The notes beneath the pieces were generated by a model. It saw only the letters and a program-made list of their open reading frames with translations. It made no database searches and had not been told where the DNA came from. The position numbers were made by a program, and so were the translations under genes. From Parasphingorhabdus sp. (lineage in GTDB: Bacteria; Pseudomonadota; Alphaproteobacteria; Sphingomonadales; Sphingomonadaceae), in NCBI GenBank assembly GCA_030373505.1, contig JAUCYS010000002.1:171329-235328 (forward strand): a DNA stretch of 64,000 nucleotides, in the 5' to 3' direction. This document shows, piece after piece, positions 53,256-61,216 of this stretch (position 1 is the first letter of the stretch; the number at the start of each line of letters is the position of its first letter).

Positions 53256-53695
53256 TTTATGTTCCTCTTGGTGATGCGGTCCAGCAGCCCCGTGGCTGCC
53301 TGAAATATTCGCCGGATTAAATTCAGCGTCTCCTCGCCCATCAGCTCGACAGCGGCAAAGCCGGCATAGCCAAGCCCGCAGGCAAGCAATGTGGTCAGGA
53401 TCAGGCGCGGCTGTGAATCCACAACCCAGGCAAAGGCCACCAGCAACAGAATGACAGTGACAACCAGGTCTTTGCTGCGCGAAAGCGGAGGGTCTTTTTT
53501 GGGTGTCAGGTAGCGACCGAGCAGGATCCCCGTGAGCGCAAAACCCATAGTCACGACGGGCAGCTCTGCACCGCCGATACTGATCATCAGAATATTGCCG
53601 AAATGGCGTGGCAGGTCAGCGCCTGCGGACGTCAGCATTACCGATCCCGAATAAGCGAGCGCTTTCATCGGATGGAGAACGAGCGGAGTCGTCAT
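53252..53695 (-). CDS. holin-like membrane protein
   Basis: 147 residues from ATG at 53695, which overlaps the o-spanin stop (ATGA). Three to four hydrophobic segments: about 22-40, 47-65 (VVTMGFALTGILLGRYL), 75-90 (VVTVILLLVAFAWVV) and 93-110. It lies next to spanins and endolysin, the expected holin site. No sequence family recognised, so the call rests on topology and context. Confidence 0.7.
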   Translation of the reverse strand: MTTPLVLHPMKALAYSGSVMLTSAGADLPRHFGNILMISIGGAELPVVTMGFALTGILLGRYLTPKKDPPLSRSKDLVVTVILLLVAFAWVVDSQPRLILTTLLACGLGYAGFAAVELMGEETLNLIRRIFQAATGLLDRITKRNIK

Positions 53696-54024
53696 CCGCC
53701 GTCCGATCCGGAAATCAGTGGGCATTCCACCGCTGCATCGCGCAGGCGCGCCTCAAGCAATTCCTCGCGGGAAAAACGCTGGGCCAGATATTCCAGCATC
53801 GACTGGCTGGCCTTGATCACCGCATCGGCCGGACGGTGCGGAGAAGCGGGAATCGCAAGTTGCAGCTCGGCCGGGCAGACCGTGACAACTTCGGTCCTGG
53901 TCTCGATCACCGGGTCCGGCTCGAGCGCTGGCCGCTCATCCGCCGATGTTGCGCAGGCAGTCAGCATCACAGTCAACAAGACCGTCATCGCCGACGGGAG
54001 CCGATTGAATAGCTCTGGTCGCAT
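53692..54024 (-). CDS. Rz1-like outer-membrane spanin lipoprotein
   Basis: 110 residues from ATG at 54024 with a lipobox at C24 (LLTVMLTACATS). The mature part begins ADERPALEPDPVIE, Pro-containing as in o-spanins. The first 89 bases overlap the i-spanin gene in another frame, the usual nested Rz/Rz1 arrangement. It is longer than lambda Rz1. The pair joins inner and outer membrane to finish lysis. Confidence 0.8.
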   Translation of the reverse strand: MRPELFNRLPSAMTVLLTVMLTACATSADERPALEPDPVIETRTEVVTVCPAELQLAIPASPHRPADAVIKASQSMLEYLAQRFSREELLEARLRDAAVECPLISGSDGG

Positions 54025-54463
54025 CGGATTTCCTTTTCTGGACATTGGCTCCGCGGATCTCGGCGCGCCGGACCGCTGCATCCATATTGGTCTGCAGCGT
54101 TTCCATGGCGCGCTTTGCATCAGCGGCATTGCTCCGGGCAGCATCGCGTTCAGCGTGCAGATGCTTCACTTCTGCGGAGCAGCTCTGGCGGATCGCATAT
54201 TGCGCGGTAGCGGGCAGCTTGCGTCCAGTTGACAGCGCCGTATCGCAGGCCTCTGCCTGGCGGCGCGCCTCAATGGCGGATCGGACATCCGGAAGGCAGG
54301 CGTCCAGATCGCCGGTCAGCTTGAAGGCTACCGCAGCGCAATCATCCGCTGCATCCGCTTTTTCCTTCTGGTCAAATCGGTCCTGGGCAAAATAGACCAG
54401 AGTGCCAAAGGCGATCAGCCCTATCAGGCCACCGCCGATTTTCAGATAGGATAACGGGTTCAT
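53936..54463 (-). CDS. Rz-like inner-membrane spanin
   Basis: 175 residues: an N-terminal anchor (IGGGLIGLIAFGTLVYFAQD), then a long charged helical periplasmic part including KHLHAERDAARSNAADAKRA, and a Cys-containing end VDCDADCLRNIGG. Typical i-spanin topology. It starts four bases inside the endolysin stop (ATGA). Confidence 0.82.
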   Translation of the reverse strand: MNPLSYLKIGGGLIGLIAFGTLVYFAQDRFDQKEKADAADDCAAVAFKLTGDLDACLPDVRSAIEARRQAEACDTALSTGRKLPATAQYAIRQSCSAEVKHLHAERDAARSNAADAKRAMETLQTNMDAAVRRAEIRGANVQKRKSDATRAIQSAPVGDDGLVDCDADCLRNIGG

Positions 54464-55092
54464 CTGTACCTCCCCAGCCTATCAGCCCGATTGAGCCAGC
54501 CATTCAGGAATCGCTTCTGCGATGGATTGCGACGAACAATTTCACGATATCGGAAACGAACCTGGTCGCGATAGGCTTCCATCACAGCATCCATGCCGAT
54601 GCGCGCGATCGTCGCCTCCAGGACGGCACGTGTGAGCGACCCGATCTTGCCGTCGATTTTTAGGGTATCGGGTTGATTAAGCGCATTGATCGCCCGCTGC
54701 AGCATGGTTTTTGCAGCAAAGCCGCCGCCATTGATCGCCTGGTCAAACAACGCCTCGCCCAGCGGCTTGCGCAGGGAATCGCAGTCATATGCCAGCCAGA
54801 AATCGCGGTGATAAAGCCAGATCGCATCGCCAACCGTCAGCAGCCGGATATCGGCGCCGTCGATATCACCGTCCATGTCGAGATCGAAATCGGCAAAGCC
54901 GTCGAGATCTTCATCCGGATTGCCGGCCTTCACAAGATAGCGGAGCGAAATGCCATATTTGGTTTCCCCACCATTATCGAGCGGGTCATTGGCATGACCG
55001 CCCTCGATGCCAAGAACATCACGGACCGCATCAACAAAGCGCTGGCTGTAACCTTCGATAAGGATTTCGGATATAAGTTGCTGATCGCTCAT
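54460..55092 (-). CDS. endolysin, glycoside hydrolase 108 type, with EF-hand-like insert
   Basis: 210 residues. The catalytic motif GIEGGHANDPLDNGGETKYGI is family 108 with E30 as the catalytic acid; shown here in its parts GIEGGHANDPLD and NGGETKYGI. The C-terminal peptidoglycan-binding part ends near NPSQKRFLNGWLNRADRLG. Between them, residues about 60-82 are Asp-rich and include DLDMDGDIDGAD, which fits the DxDxDG-I-x-x-x-D calcium loop of EF hands. It cleaves the glycan strands of murein. No signal peptide, so release needs the holin. Confidence 0.88.
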   Translation of the reverse strand: MSDQQLISEILIEGYSQRFVDAVRDVLGIEGGHANDPLDNGGETKYGISLRYLVKAGNPDEDLDGFADFDLDMDGDIDGADIRLLTVGDAIWLYHRDFWLAYDCDSLRKPLGEALFDQAINGGGFAAKTMLQRAINALNQPDTLKIDGKIGSLTRAVLEATIARIGMDAVMEAYRDQVRFRYREIVRRNPSQKRFLNGWLNRADRLGRYR

Positions 55093-55129
55093 GGCAGCGA
55101 TCTATGGGCAACCCGTGGCCCTCTCGCGC

Positions 55130-55147
55130 CCCGGACAGCGGTCCGGG
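55130..55147. terminator. CCCGGAC hairpin between endolysin and Mor-like gene
   Basis: CCCGGAC-agcg-GTCCGGG followed on the plus strand by CTTATTTT. The stem is identical to that at 44030. On the minus strand it follows the activator gene, before the lysis operon, where Mu has its middle-late boundary. Could terminate middle transcription; U-run is on the other strand, so confidence is limited. Confidence 0.45.
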
Positions 55148-55153
55148 CTTATT

Positions 55154-55540
55154 TTAGAACAGCGACAGCTGGCCGTCTTCCCGCAGGTTCGCTCGGCGGC
55201 GTCGAACCTGCCGGGTTGTGTATCCGGTGGCGAGAGCGATGTCACGTTCCGATCGTCCGGCGATGATCATCCGGTCCACCTTCGCCCGTTTCTTGGTCAT
55301 ATCGGCGACATTGCCCGTTGGACCGAGCGGCACGTCAACCCGGCGCGGTCCTACACCCGCAGTCATCTGGTCACAGACGCGCATGGCGGCGGCCTTTCCG
55401 ATCAGTCGGCATATCCAGTGATCGTCGGCGGGAACGGGCGGGAAATAGACTTGGGTACCGCCGCGGGCCTGTGCAATCGCGATCGCCGCATGTTCGCCAG
55501 CCACATCGGCTATTTCAGACAGGATGCCAGGCAAGCGCAT
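55154..55540 (-). CDS. Mor/C-family middle or late transcription activator
   Basis: 128 residues. The N-terminal dimer domain matches Mor: LPGILSEIADVAGEHAAIAI then AQARGGTQVYFPP. A C-terminal helix-turn-helix (IAGRSERDIALATGYTTRQV) binds DNA. In Mu, Mor activates the middle promoter and C the late promoters; which of the two this is cannot be told, and only one such gene is visible. ATG at 55540 overlaps the upstream stop (TGATG); a TTG 18 bases earlier is less likely. Confidence 0.85.
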   Translation of the reverse strand: MRLPGILSEIADVAGEHAAIAIAQARGGTQVYFPPVPADDHWICRLIGKAAAMRVCDQMTAGVGPRRVDVPLGPTGNVADMTKKRAKVDRMIIAGRSERDIALATGYTTRQVRRRRANLREDGQLSLF

Positions 55541-55800
55541 CAATCGCGACTCCGGCAAAGTACGCGCGCATCGTGACTGGACGAGCGCCGTTCCAGCACC
55601 GTGACCACCACCTGATTGCGGACAACAAAGGTCAGCCCGTCGGACACGATCAGATATTCGGTGGCATCAATTTGGGCGGCAGCTGCTCCGGACAAAGCCA
55701 GTTTTTCTTCGAGTGCACAGCGCAATATTTGCATCGCTGTCTGGTCGGCACGCTCCATAAAGCGCTTCAGCGCATGATTGGAGATCGCCGGCACCGTCAT
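55540..55800 (-). CDS. hypothetical early phage protein
   Basis: 86 residues: MTVPAISNHALKRFMERADQ then a strand-rich part (EYLIVSDGLTFVVRNQVVVT). The HALKRFMER segment with later strands looks like a RelE/BrnT-like small fold, but the key residues are not clear. It sits between the small membrane protein and the Mor-like activator in a coupled series. Function unknown. Confidence 0.65.
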   Translation of the reverse strand: MTVPAISNHALKRFMERADQTAMQILRCALEEKLALSGAAAAQIDATEYLIVSDGLTFVVRNQVVVTVLERRSSSHDARVLCRSRD

Positions 55801-55804
55801 TGCA

Positions 55805-55975
55805 TCAGATCAGACGACCGATCAGCAAGCCGACGATCAGTAAGAAGCCGCCGCCGAAAAACATCATCTGGCGCTGTGCGACCGCAAGTCGCTCCTCGCG
55901 ACTTTGCAGCAGGGGCAATTGTTCGAACTCGATCGACAACGGCTTTTCCATAAGCGGTTTTGGTCTGCGTTTCAT
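55805..55975 (-). CDS. small single-pass membrane protein
   Basis: 56 residues: a basic, helical part (MKRRPKPLMEKPLSIEFEQL) and a C-terminal membrane helix (MMFFGGGFLLIVGLLIGRLI). The ATG overlaps the GemA stop (ATGA) and the stop lies five bases before the next gene, which supports it as a real, easily missed gene. Function unknown. Confidence 0.65.
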   Translation of the reverse strand: MKRRPKPLMEKPLSIEFEQLPLLQSREERLAVAQRQMMFFGGGFLLIVGLLIGRLI

Positions 55976-56640
55976 GATAAGCTCCCTCTCAGCTTTTCGC
56001 CCAGCGCCTTGGCCAAAAGTGTCAATTCCTCGCTGTTGGTCGGCGTGGTCAGTTCGTGGCCGGTGAGGCGAAACGCGACCTGATCCAGCGTCCAGTCATG
56101 CGGGCACAGACCCCTGGCATCGAGTTTCGCCCGGATCGCCTCACAAAGGCCCCGTTGCAGGGCGAGGACACGGTAATGGCAGGCAAAGCGCGACCCGGCT
56201 TGTGACCAGCCATGGCGTTCTGCGATGGCTTTTAGCGCCTCGATCAGTTTGTAGGTCTTTCCCTGGTCAGCCCATTGCAGTTTCGCGACACCAAGCTGGC
56301 GTTTTGCGAAGGCTTCAAGCGCCTGTTCAGAGGGGTTTTCGATGGCGTTCAGGTGATAGAGCGAGATCCAGAGCGCTCTCGCCTTGCGGGCACCGGGATA
56401 ATCGGCGCGCTTTGGCTTGGTCGCCTTGAAACCTTTGGATTTCAGAGCGTCGACCATCTGCACCAACTGCGCCTCGCTGCATTTGGTCAGGCTGATCTCG
56501 CCGGTCGTGTCGAGCATCAGCTGGCGATAATCGTCCTCGACGATACCGATCTGCTTGCGCGCGACATGGATTTTGCCGATCAGCGACCTGCGATGCTGGC
56601 TGGCGCGATCAAATGTCGCCTTTTTGACCGCGGCGTTCAT
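55972..56640 (-). CDS. gemA: GemA (Mu gp16) family regulator
   Basis: 222 residues. Begins with the gp16 pattern RRSLIGKIHVARKQIGIVED then DYRQLMLDTTG, followed by KPKRADYPGARKARALWISL and a C-terminal helix-rich part with LALQRGLCEAI. In Mu, GemA changes host gene expression during lysogenic growth. Overlaps the DnaA-like gene (four bases). Confidence 0.88.
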   Translation of the reverse strand: MNAAVKKATFDRASQHRRSLIGKIHVARKQIGIVEDDYRQLMLDTTGEISLTKCSEAQLVQMVDALKSKGFKATKPKRADYPGARKARALWISLYHLNAIENPSEQALEAFAKRQLGVAKLQWADQGKTYKLIEALKAIAERHGWSQAGSRFACHYRVLALQRGLCEAIRAKLDARGLCPHDWTLDQVAFRLTGHELTTPTNSEELTLLAKALGEKLRGSLS

Positions 56641-57020
56641 GTCCGGATCCGGAAATGGTCAATCACCGCTTCCGACAATTCGTAGAAATCCCGGTCCTTC
56701 ATGCGCAGCAAGATCGCCATGTGCATCGAATGGGAAATGGTCGAATGGTCCTTGCCGCCCAGCCGCAGGCCGATCTCCGTATAGGACATTTCGGGGCGCA
56801 ATTTGTGGACACAGAAAACGGTCAGATGCTTGATGCGGCCAATGTCCTTTTTATTCGATCGCCCGAATATATCGATGGCATCAACGCCGCAGCGGCGCGA
56901 AATATGGCCAGCAACATCGACAGCCAGAACGCGAACGCGCGGAACTTCTGCGCCAAAACGAAACGGCGGTACCGGTGCGGCGTGGCGATAGGAGAAAGTG
57001 ATTTTGTCAGGTTGAAACAT
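56637..57020 (-). CDS. protein with DnaA domain IV-like DNA-binding domain
   Basis: 127 residues. About 35-120 matches DnaA domain IV: IDIFGRSNKKDIGRIKH, a helix, YTEIGLRLGGKDHSTISHS. The last block corresponds to the DnaA signature GGRDHTTVLHA that reads the DnaA box. There is no AAA+ domain, so it cannot open an origin alone. The first 30 residues are unlike DnaA. ATG at 57020 has GGAG six bases before it. Placed directly after the transposition B gene; perhaps recruits replication factors or represses. Function inferred. Confidence 0.8.
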   Translation of the reverse strand: MFQPDKITFSYRHAAPVPPFRFGAEVPRVRVLAVDVAGHISRRCGVDAIDIFGRSNKKDIGRIKHLTVFCVHKLRPEMSYTEIGLRLGGKDHSTISHSMHMAILLRMKDRDFYELSEAVIDHFRIRT

Positions 57021-57031
57021 GATGATCTCCT

Positions 57032-57991
57032 TCAGATTTTCATTGAAGTGGTGGAAATCTGTGACCAGCTGGCAAGCAGGTGATTGTGTGTCATTTTTTC
57101 CCCTTCGGATTGAGCAATCACTGCGGCGAGCTCGAGCGCGTGGGTACAGCTCCGCAAGGCCCCTGGTTTGGAAGCTATCTTCGTCAATAATCGGAAGGTT
57201 TTTTCGTCTTCGATGCGCCATTCTGTAGCTAGCGCTTCCACATCCCCTTCCGTCGGATGATCGAGTTCGACAACCATGCCCAGCCGACTGAAAATTTGTG
57301 CCAATTCCATGCGGCGGTTGCCGCCGGTCATCTGCTGGATAATTTTTCTGTTTCCGACGAATGCAACCCCAATGTTTGAAACGTCAAACCAGCCCCGCAC
57401 CTCCTCGATCTGATCAATCGACAAGTGCTGAGCATCGTCAAAAATGATCAGGCTGCCTGGCGAATCCTCCAGATTGCTCAACATGTATGTGGAAAGTTGA
57501 TTGGAGGCGCGAACATATTTGTCGCCCATCTTTCGGAGCGTCGCGAGCGTCAGTTTGTTGACGGTACTGGTCGATTTTAGAACCGTTATCAGATGCGCCT
57601 TGTTCGCTCGCGCGCAATATTCCTTCAGAGATTCCGTCTTGCTGAGACCAGGATTTCCGACACAGGCCACGATCCGACGGCGCTGCTGCGCCCAGTTCAG
57701 AAGGTTCATGATCTTTTTAGTTGTTGGAGTTTCAAAAAAGGTCGGAACGTCGCGAGCTTTCAAAGCGATCTGCTTTTGGCTTTCCAAACCCTGCCTATAT
57801 CTGAAAACTATTTCAGCATATTTAGCGTTGTTTCCGGTATAGCTGCCTTTTGCGAATTGACTGACAGTTCCAACGGCGATGCCGGTCAATCTCCAGAGGT
57901 CGGTCCAGCTATAGCCTTTCTCATTGCGATGCTCGAGCAGCCATTTCTGCTGATCTTCAATATTTATTTCAACATCGGCGGGATTTATCAT
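57032..57991 (-). CDS. transposition protein B, AAA+ ATPase
   Basis: 319 residues, close to MuB (312). N-terminal helix-turn-helix about 20-50 (SWTDLWRLTGIAVGTVSQFA), Walker A 112-119 as GNPGLSKT (Ser replaces the usual Gly before Lys), Walker B LIIFDDAQHL, and a sensor region FVGNRKIIQQM. It binds target DNA and delivers it to transposase A. It follows A by 24 bases. In NCBI style, AAA family ATPase of Mu-like phages. Confidence 0.9.
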   Translation of the reverse strand: MINPADVEINIEDQQKWLLEHRNEKGYSWTDLWRLTGIAVGTVSQFAKGSYTGNNAKYAEIVFRYRQGLESQKQIALKARDVPTFFETPTTKKIMNLLNWAQQRRRIVACVGNPGLSKTESLKEYCARANKAHLITVLKSTSTVNKLTLATLRKMGDKYVRASNQLSTYMLSNLEDSPGSLIIFDDAQHLSIDQIEEVRGWFDVSNIGVAFVGNRKIIQQMTGGNRRMELAQIFSRLGMVVELDHPTEGDVEALATEWRIEDEKTFRLLTKIASKPGALRSCTHALELAAVIAQSEGEKMTHNHLLASWSQISTTSMKI

Positions 57992-58015
57992 CAGCGCAAT
58001 CTCCTGACCTATTCG

Positions 58016-59944
58016 CTATTCGACCAATTTCAGTTTGCTCACCGCATCGGAAAATTGATCCACAAAGACGGTGCGCTGTTGCTTCAGCGCCGCCGCCGTC
58101 TGTCCGTGATGCCGCACAGGGCGGACCACCTGCGGCTCTGGCAGTTCACTTTCATCGATATAATCGGGCAGCATCGCCGCCAGTTGGTCGGCACGCAGAA
58201 GATCTTCCATTTCGGCAGCGGCGCGAACAGCCTTGCGGAAATTCGCCTCCATCTTCGCACGCTCTTTCGCCGCCGCTGCATCAGCAAAGCCGGTGTCGAC
58301 GATCAGCTCCGCGCTGCACAGATAGGCGCCGGCCGTGTCATAAAGATGGATCGCCTGATGCAGATTGTCCGGATCGAACCGCACCGTGACATTGCGGCCG
58401 TGAAGCCCCGACATTTCCGGTGACCAGTACCGATTCCCGAACATTTCGATATGGCCGGTGCGCTTGTTGACTCTTTTCTGATCGGCGGCGAGCAGCGCCA
58501 TGCGCAGCTGCTCGGGCGTGGCCTTGCCGATCGGTACGGTGGCATAGCTTTCGGCAAATGCCGCGTCGAAAGATCGACCCCTGGCTATTTCCGTCCGACG
58601 ACCGGGCCGGGCATTATGGGCTGAGATTCCTTTTTCTACCAACAGTTTGAAAGCTTCAATATCAACTGCCCGGTCACCATAATTTTCCGGCTTTGCATCA
58701 ACGCTGTTGCCGGTATAGCACCCGGCCAGTGCTGGATGCTTCGCAATTGTGTCGCAAAGGTCTCTGAAAGCCCTCTCAATCGGCTTGGACTGGCCACGAA
58801 AGGGCATTGCCCATTTGATTTCGATGCCCAGCGCGGTCATGATACCGGTCGGTTCTTCTGCGCGGATCTTGAAGCGGAAGCGCGATTTCGCACCACCTGT
58901 GATCAATTTCGATGCAAAGGCACGGCCATTATCGAACACGCAGGCTTTCGGGATGCCATAATCGCGGAACAGGTCAGCAAACGTCAATCTGGTCTGGATC
59001 GCGCTCTCACTGCCACCAATACGCCAAGCCAAAATCTTACGGCTGTAAATGTCCTGGATGCCGACCATCAGTGGACGAAAAACCTTGCCGTCTGCATCCT
59101 TGGCAAAAATATCGAACTTGTGACCGTCGATATTGACCATTTCCAGTGCATGGAGATCCGCAACGGAGCGTCTCTGCGCCGGTATCGACTGCCGCAGCGC
59201 TTCCTGTCCCTCGCGCTTCAACATGATCACGCGGGGATCAACCTCCCGCTTCAATTTGCGAGCGAATGTCTTCTCGATCGGCAGCACGATTCCGCGCGCG
59301 TCGGCAATTTCCTTTGCCCGGTAATAGCAACTGCTCAGCGTCGGCTTTTCCGGCCGCAGATAGTCGGACTTAAAATATTGCCAGATATCGGGATCGATCC
59401 GCGCTTCCGCGCCGCCACCCTTGCGCCTTGGCGCAAGCACCGGCAGTCGGTTTTCCGGAGCGATTCCTTCAATGAGCTTGAGCCAAGCCCAAATCGTCGA
59501 TTTGCCGATCCCGTGATGCTGCGCCGCTGCCGGGACCGCAGCGCTGCGCTTCAATCCCGCCGCCTCCAGCGCATCGACCTGGTCGACAACGGCCAGTCGC
59601 CGCTCGGCCTCGGCTTTCACTTTCTGATTTTGGGCGTCGTACCAGCTCCAAATCTGGCCCTGGCCATCTTGTTGCTGGCCACAATCTTGTCCGCTGTCGG
59701 CAACGCCGCGCTTGATCAGCTCGGTTCTGGCCGACTGCGGCAGAGCCTTGATATGATATTCAGTTCCGCCACCTCGGCCGCTGCGCCGTCGCATCAGGGG
59801 ATGGCCTTTGTCATCGACCGCCAGCGCCCAGCGCTCGTCCTTGGCGCGCATATTCACCTTGCGCTTGTCTCTGGCCAAGCCAGGCAGCCCCAGATCCGCA
59901 AGCTCGGCTGCGCTATACCAGATTTTCGTGCCGACATGCTTCAT
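58016..59944 (-). CDS. Mu-type transposase A
   Basis: 642 residues (MuA 663). The N-terminal Mu-type winged-helix domain is at about 1-80 (TKIWYSAAELADLGLPGLAR), end-binding domains follow (about 90-240), and the DDE core has D273 (VNIDGHKFDIF), D338 (CVFDNGRAF) and E390 (SKPIERAFRDL), almost the same spacing as MuA D269/D336/E392. The C-terminal basic part about 560-642 should bind protein B and ClpX-type unfoldase. It catalyses replicative transposition and integration. Confidence 0.95.
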   Translation of the reverse strand: MKHVGTKIWYSAAELADLGLPGLARDKRKVNMRAKDERWALAVDDKGHPLMRRRSGRGGGTEYHIKALPQSARTELIKRGVADSGQDCGQQQDGQGQIWSWYDAQNQKVKAEAERRLAVVDQVDALEAAGLKRSAAVPAAAQHHGIGKSTIWAWLKLIEGIAPENRLPVLAPRRKGGGAEARIDPDIWQYFKSDYLRPEKPTLSSCYYRAKEIADARGIVLPIEKTFARKLKREVDPRVIMLKREGQEALRQSIPAQRRSVADLHALEMVNIDGHKFDIFAKDADGKVFRPLMVGIQDIYSRKILAWRIGGSESAIQTRLTFADLFRDYGIPKACVFDNGRAFASKLITGGAKSRFRFKIRAEEPTGIMTALGIEIKWAMPFRGQSKPIERAFRDLCDTIAKHPALAGCYTGNSVDAKPENYGDRAVDIEAFKLLVEKGISAHNARPGRRTEIARGRSFDAAFAESYATVPIGKATPEQLRMALLAADQKRVNKRTGHIEMFGNRYWSPEMSGLHGRNVTVRFDPDNLHQAIHLYDTAGAYLCSAELIVDTGFADAAAAKERAKMEANFRKAVRAAAEMEDLLRADQLAAMLPDYIDESELPEPQVVRPVRHHGQTAAALKQQRTVFVDQFSDAVSKLKLVE

Positions 59945-60402
59945 AAGGCGTGCCTTTGAAACGGCTTTGCGCTTTTCTGGATTAGCTTCTTTTTCGACTG
60001 CAGTTCTGCAATTTGCCGATCAATATGGCCCAGCTGCGCTGTCTGAAGTTCCTCTCCGAACAGCGCTGCCACACCAATCCGGCGCAACCAGGCGTCCAGT
60101 ACATCAATCCGCTCGGTCACAGCGATGATCGCGAGCGCCCGGTGCGCCGGGACATTGTGGTTTTCCCGCGCTTCAGACGCATAAGCATCAAGCATCAGCT
60201 TCGACACATCCTCAGAAAGCAGTTCCGACACCTTGCCAGCGATTTCAAAACGAGACCGGCCATCGCTTTTCAGCGCCTCGGCAATTCCCGATGCCACCAC
60301 CCGGTCCAGACCGGCCAGCGACGCCTCGTCACGGGCCGGTGACGGCACATCGAACGTGAAGCCAAGCTGGGCCGGGTCAAGAGAGGGACGACGTTTACCC
60401 AT
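59941..60402 (-). CDS. hypothetical early phage protein
   Basis: 153 residues from ATG at 60402: MGKRRPSLDPAQLGFTFDVP, then a helical part about 30-130 with AHRALAIIAVTERIDVLDAW. It resembles a conserved uncharacterised protein directly upstream of the transposase in Mu-like phages of alphaproteobacteria; it could help regulate A. Overlaps A by four bases (ATGA). Function unknown. Confidence 0.75.
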   Translation of the reverse strand: MGKRRPSLDPAQLGFTFDVPSPARDEASLAGLDRVVASGIAEALKSDGRSRFEIAGKVSELLSEDVSKLMLDAYASEARENHNVPAHRALAIIAVTERIDVLDAWLRRIGVAALFGEELQTAQLGHIDRQIAELQSKKKLIQKSAKPFQRHAL

Positions 60403-60598
60403 CAGCCGATTTCCCTGCTGGATATATTTTGCTGGGTGGGCACGCATCTGTGAGTAGTATATCGACCACTTCCAACGTAACGACCCGCTTGGGATGGCCG
60501 ATACCCAATATCCCACGGACCACTTGCGGGGTTAGATAGATCGGCGCATTTTTGATGTTGCGATGGCGATTGTGGCCATATTTGGTCCGCTGCGACAT
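60395..60598 (-). CDS. hypothetical early phage protein
   Basis: 67 residues, basic (MSQRTKYGHNRHRNIKNAPI then YLTPQVVRGILGIGHPKRVV). ATG at 60598 overlaps the upstream stop; the end overlaps the next gene by eight bases. No family recognised. Confidence 0.65.
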   Translation of the reverse strand: MSQRTKYGHNRHRNIKNAPIYLTPQVVRGILGIGHPKRVVTLEVVDILLTDACPPSKIYPAGKSADG

Positions 60599-60846
60599 CA
60601 GTCCCTCAACATCCATGGTGCATTGAAATCGTCGAACCGAGTACCGCACTGATCGACTGCAGATACGTCTTGGCCAAAGGCCGGATTGTCGATCCGGTCC
60701 TGTTGCCGGGCCTTGCGGGAATCGCGGCGACGGCGGCGCAGTTCGTGCTTTGCTTCGGTCGGCGTTATATTCTCACGCAGCGCGATCTCCATCGCCTGCC
60801 GCGCCCTCCGCCATTTGCGACCCTGGGCAGTAAGACCGGGCATCAT
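60598..60846 (-). CDS. hypothetical basic early phage protein
   Basis: 82 residues from ATG at 60846: MMPGLTAQGRKWRRARQAME then ENITPTEAKHELRRRRRDSR, very Arg-rich, perhaps nucleic-acid binding. A longer in-frame start would overlap two other genes and is unlikely. Coupled by ATGATG to the 17-codon frame upstream. Confidence 0.6.
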   Translation of the reverse strand: MMPGLTAQGRKWRRARQAMEIALRENITPTEAKHELRRRRRDSRKARQQDRIDNPAFGQDVSAVDQCGTRFDDFNAPWMLRD

Positions 60847-60896
60847 GCCGGATCCTCTTTTGGGTGCGGAGCGCTCGAAAGTTTGGCCGCGCTCAT
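60843..60896 (-). CDS. possible 17-residue coupling frame
   Basis: MSAAKLSSAPHPKEDPA between two genes. Its ATG overlaps the stop of the upstream gene (ATGA) and its own TGA overlaps the start of the next. It fills exactly the gap in an otherwise fully overlapping gene chain, so it may keep ribosomes moving along the message rather than make a useful peptide. Too short for sequence proof. Confidence 0.4.
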   Translation of the reverse strand: MSAAKLSSAPHPKEDPA

Positions 60897-61216
60897 GACG
60901 CCCGCCCCAGATAGGGCAGCACGATAAATGCGGGAGACTGGCTCGGTAAAACACCAGCCTCCCGCCCCTTCGGATACCCTGCGGGGAACCGGGCATCGCG
61001 ACCCGAAGGAAACACGTCTTGAAATACACCCTCAATGCTTTCGATATGCTCGACAGCCTTGCGGACGCATTCACGATAATTGCGGGTTTCGTGTCCGCGA
61101 TAGCTGTTCAGGATGGCCACGCGCAGCTTTGGCGGGACTTCAAACCAGTGACCACGGCACATCAGATGGCCTTTTTGTACCCTGACAGTGCAATTTGTGG
61201 CGGCGCAGGCAGTCAT
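60893..61216 (-). CDS. hypothetical early phage protein
   Basis: 107 residues: MTACAATNCTVRVQKGHLMC, RGHWFEVPPKLRVAILNSYR. Cysteines C4, C9 and C20 with H17 and H23 may form a zinc site. Then a basic helix and a low-complexity Pro/Gly end. Overlaps the ParB-like gene by four bases. It resembles small early proteins of Mu-like sphingomonad phages; function unknown. Confidence 0.7.
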   Translation of the reverse strand: MTACAATNCTVRVQKGHLMCRGHWFEVPPKLRVAILNSYRGHETRNYRECVRKAVEHIESIEGVFQDVFPSGRDARFPAGYPKGREAGVLPSQSPAFIVLPYLGRAS

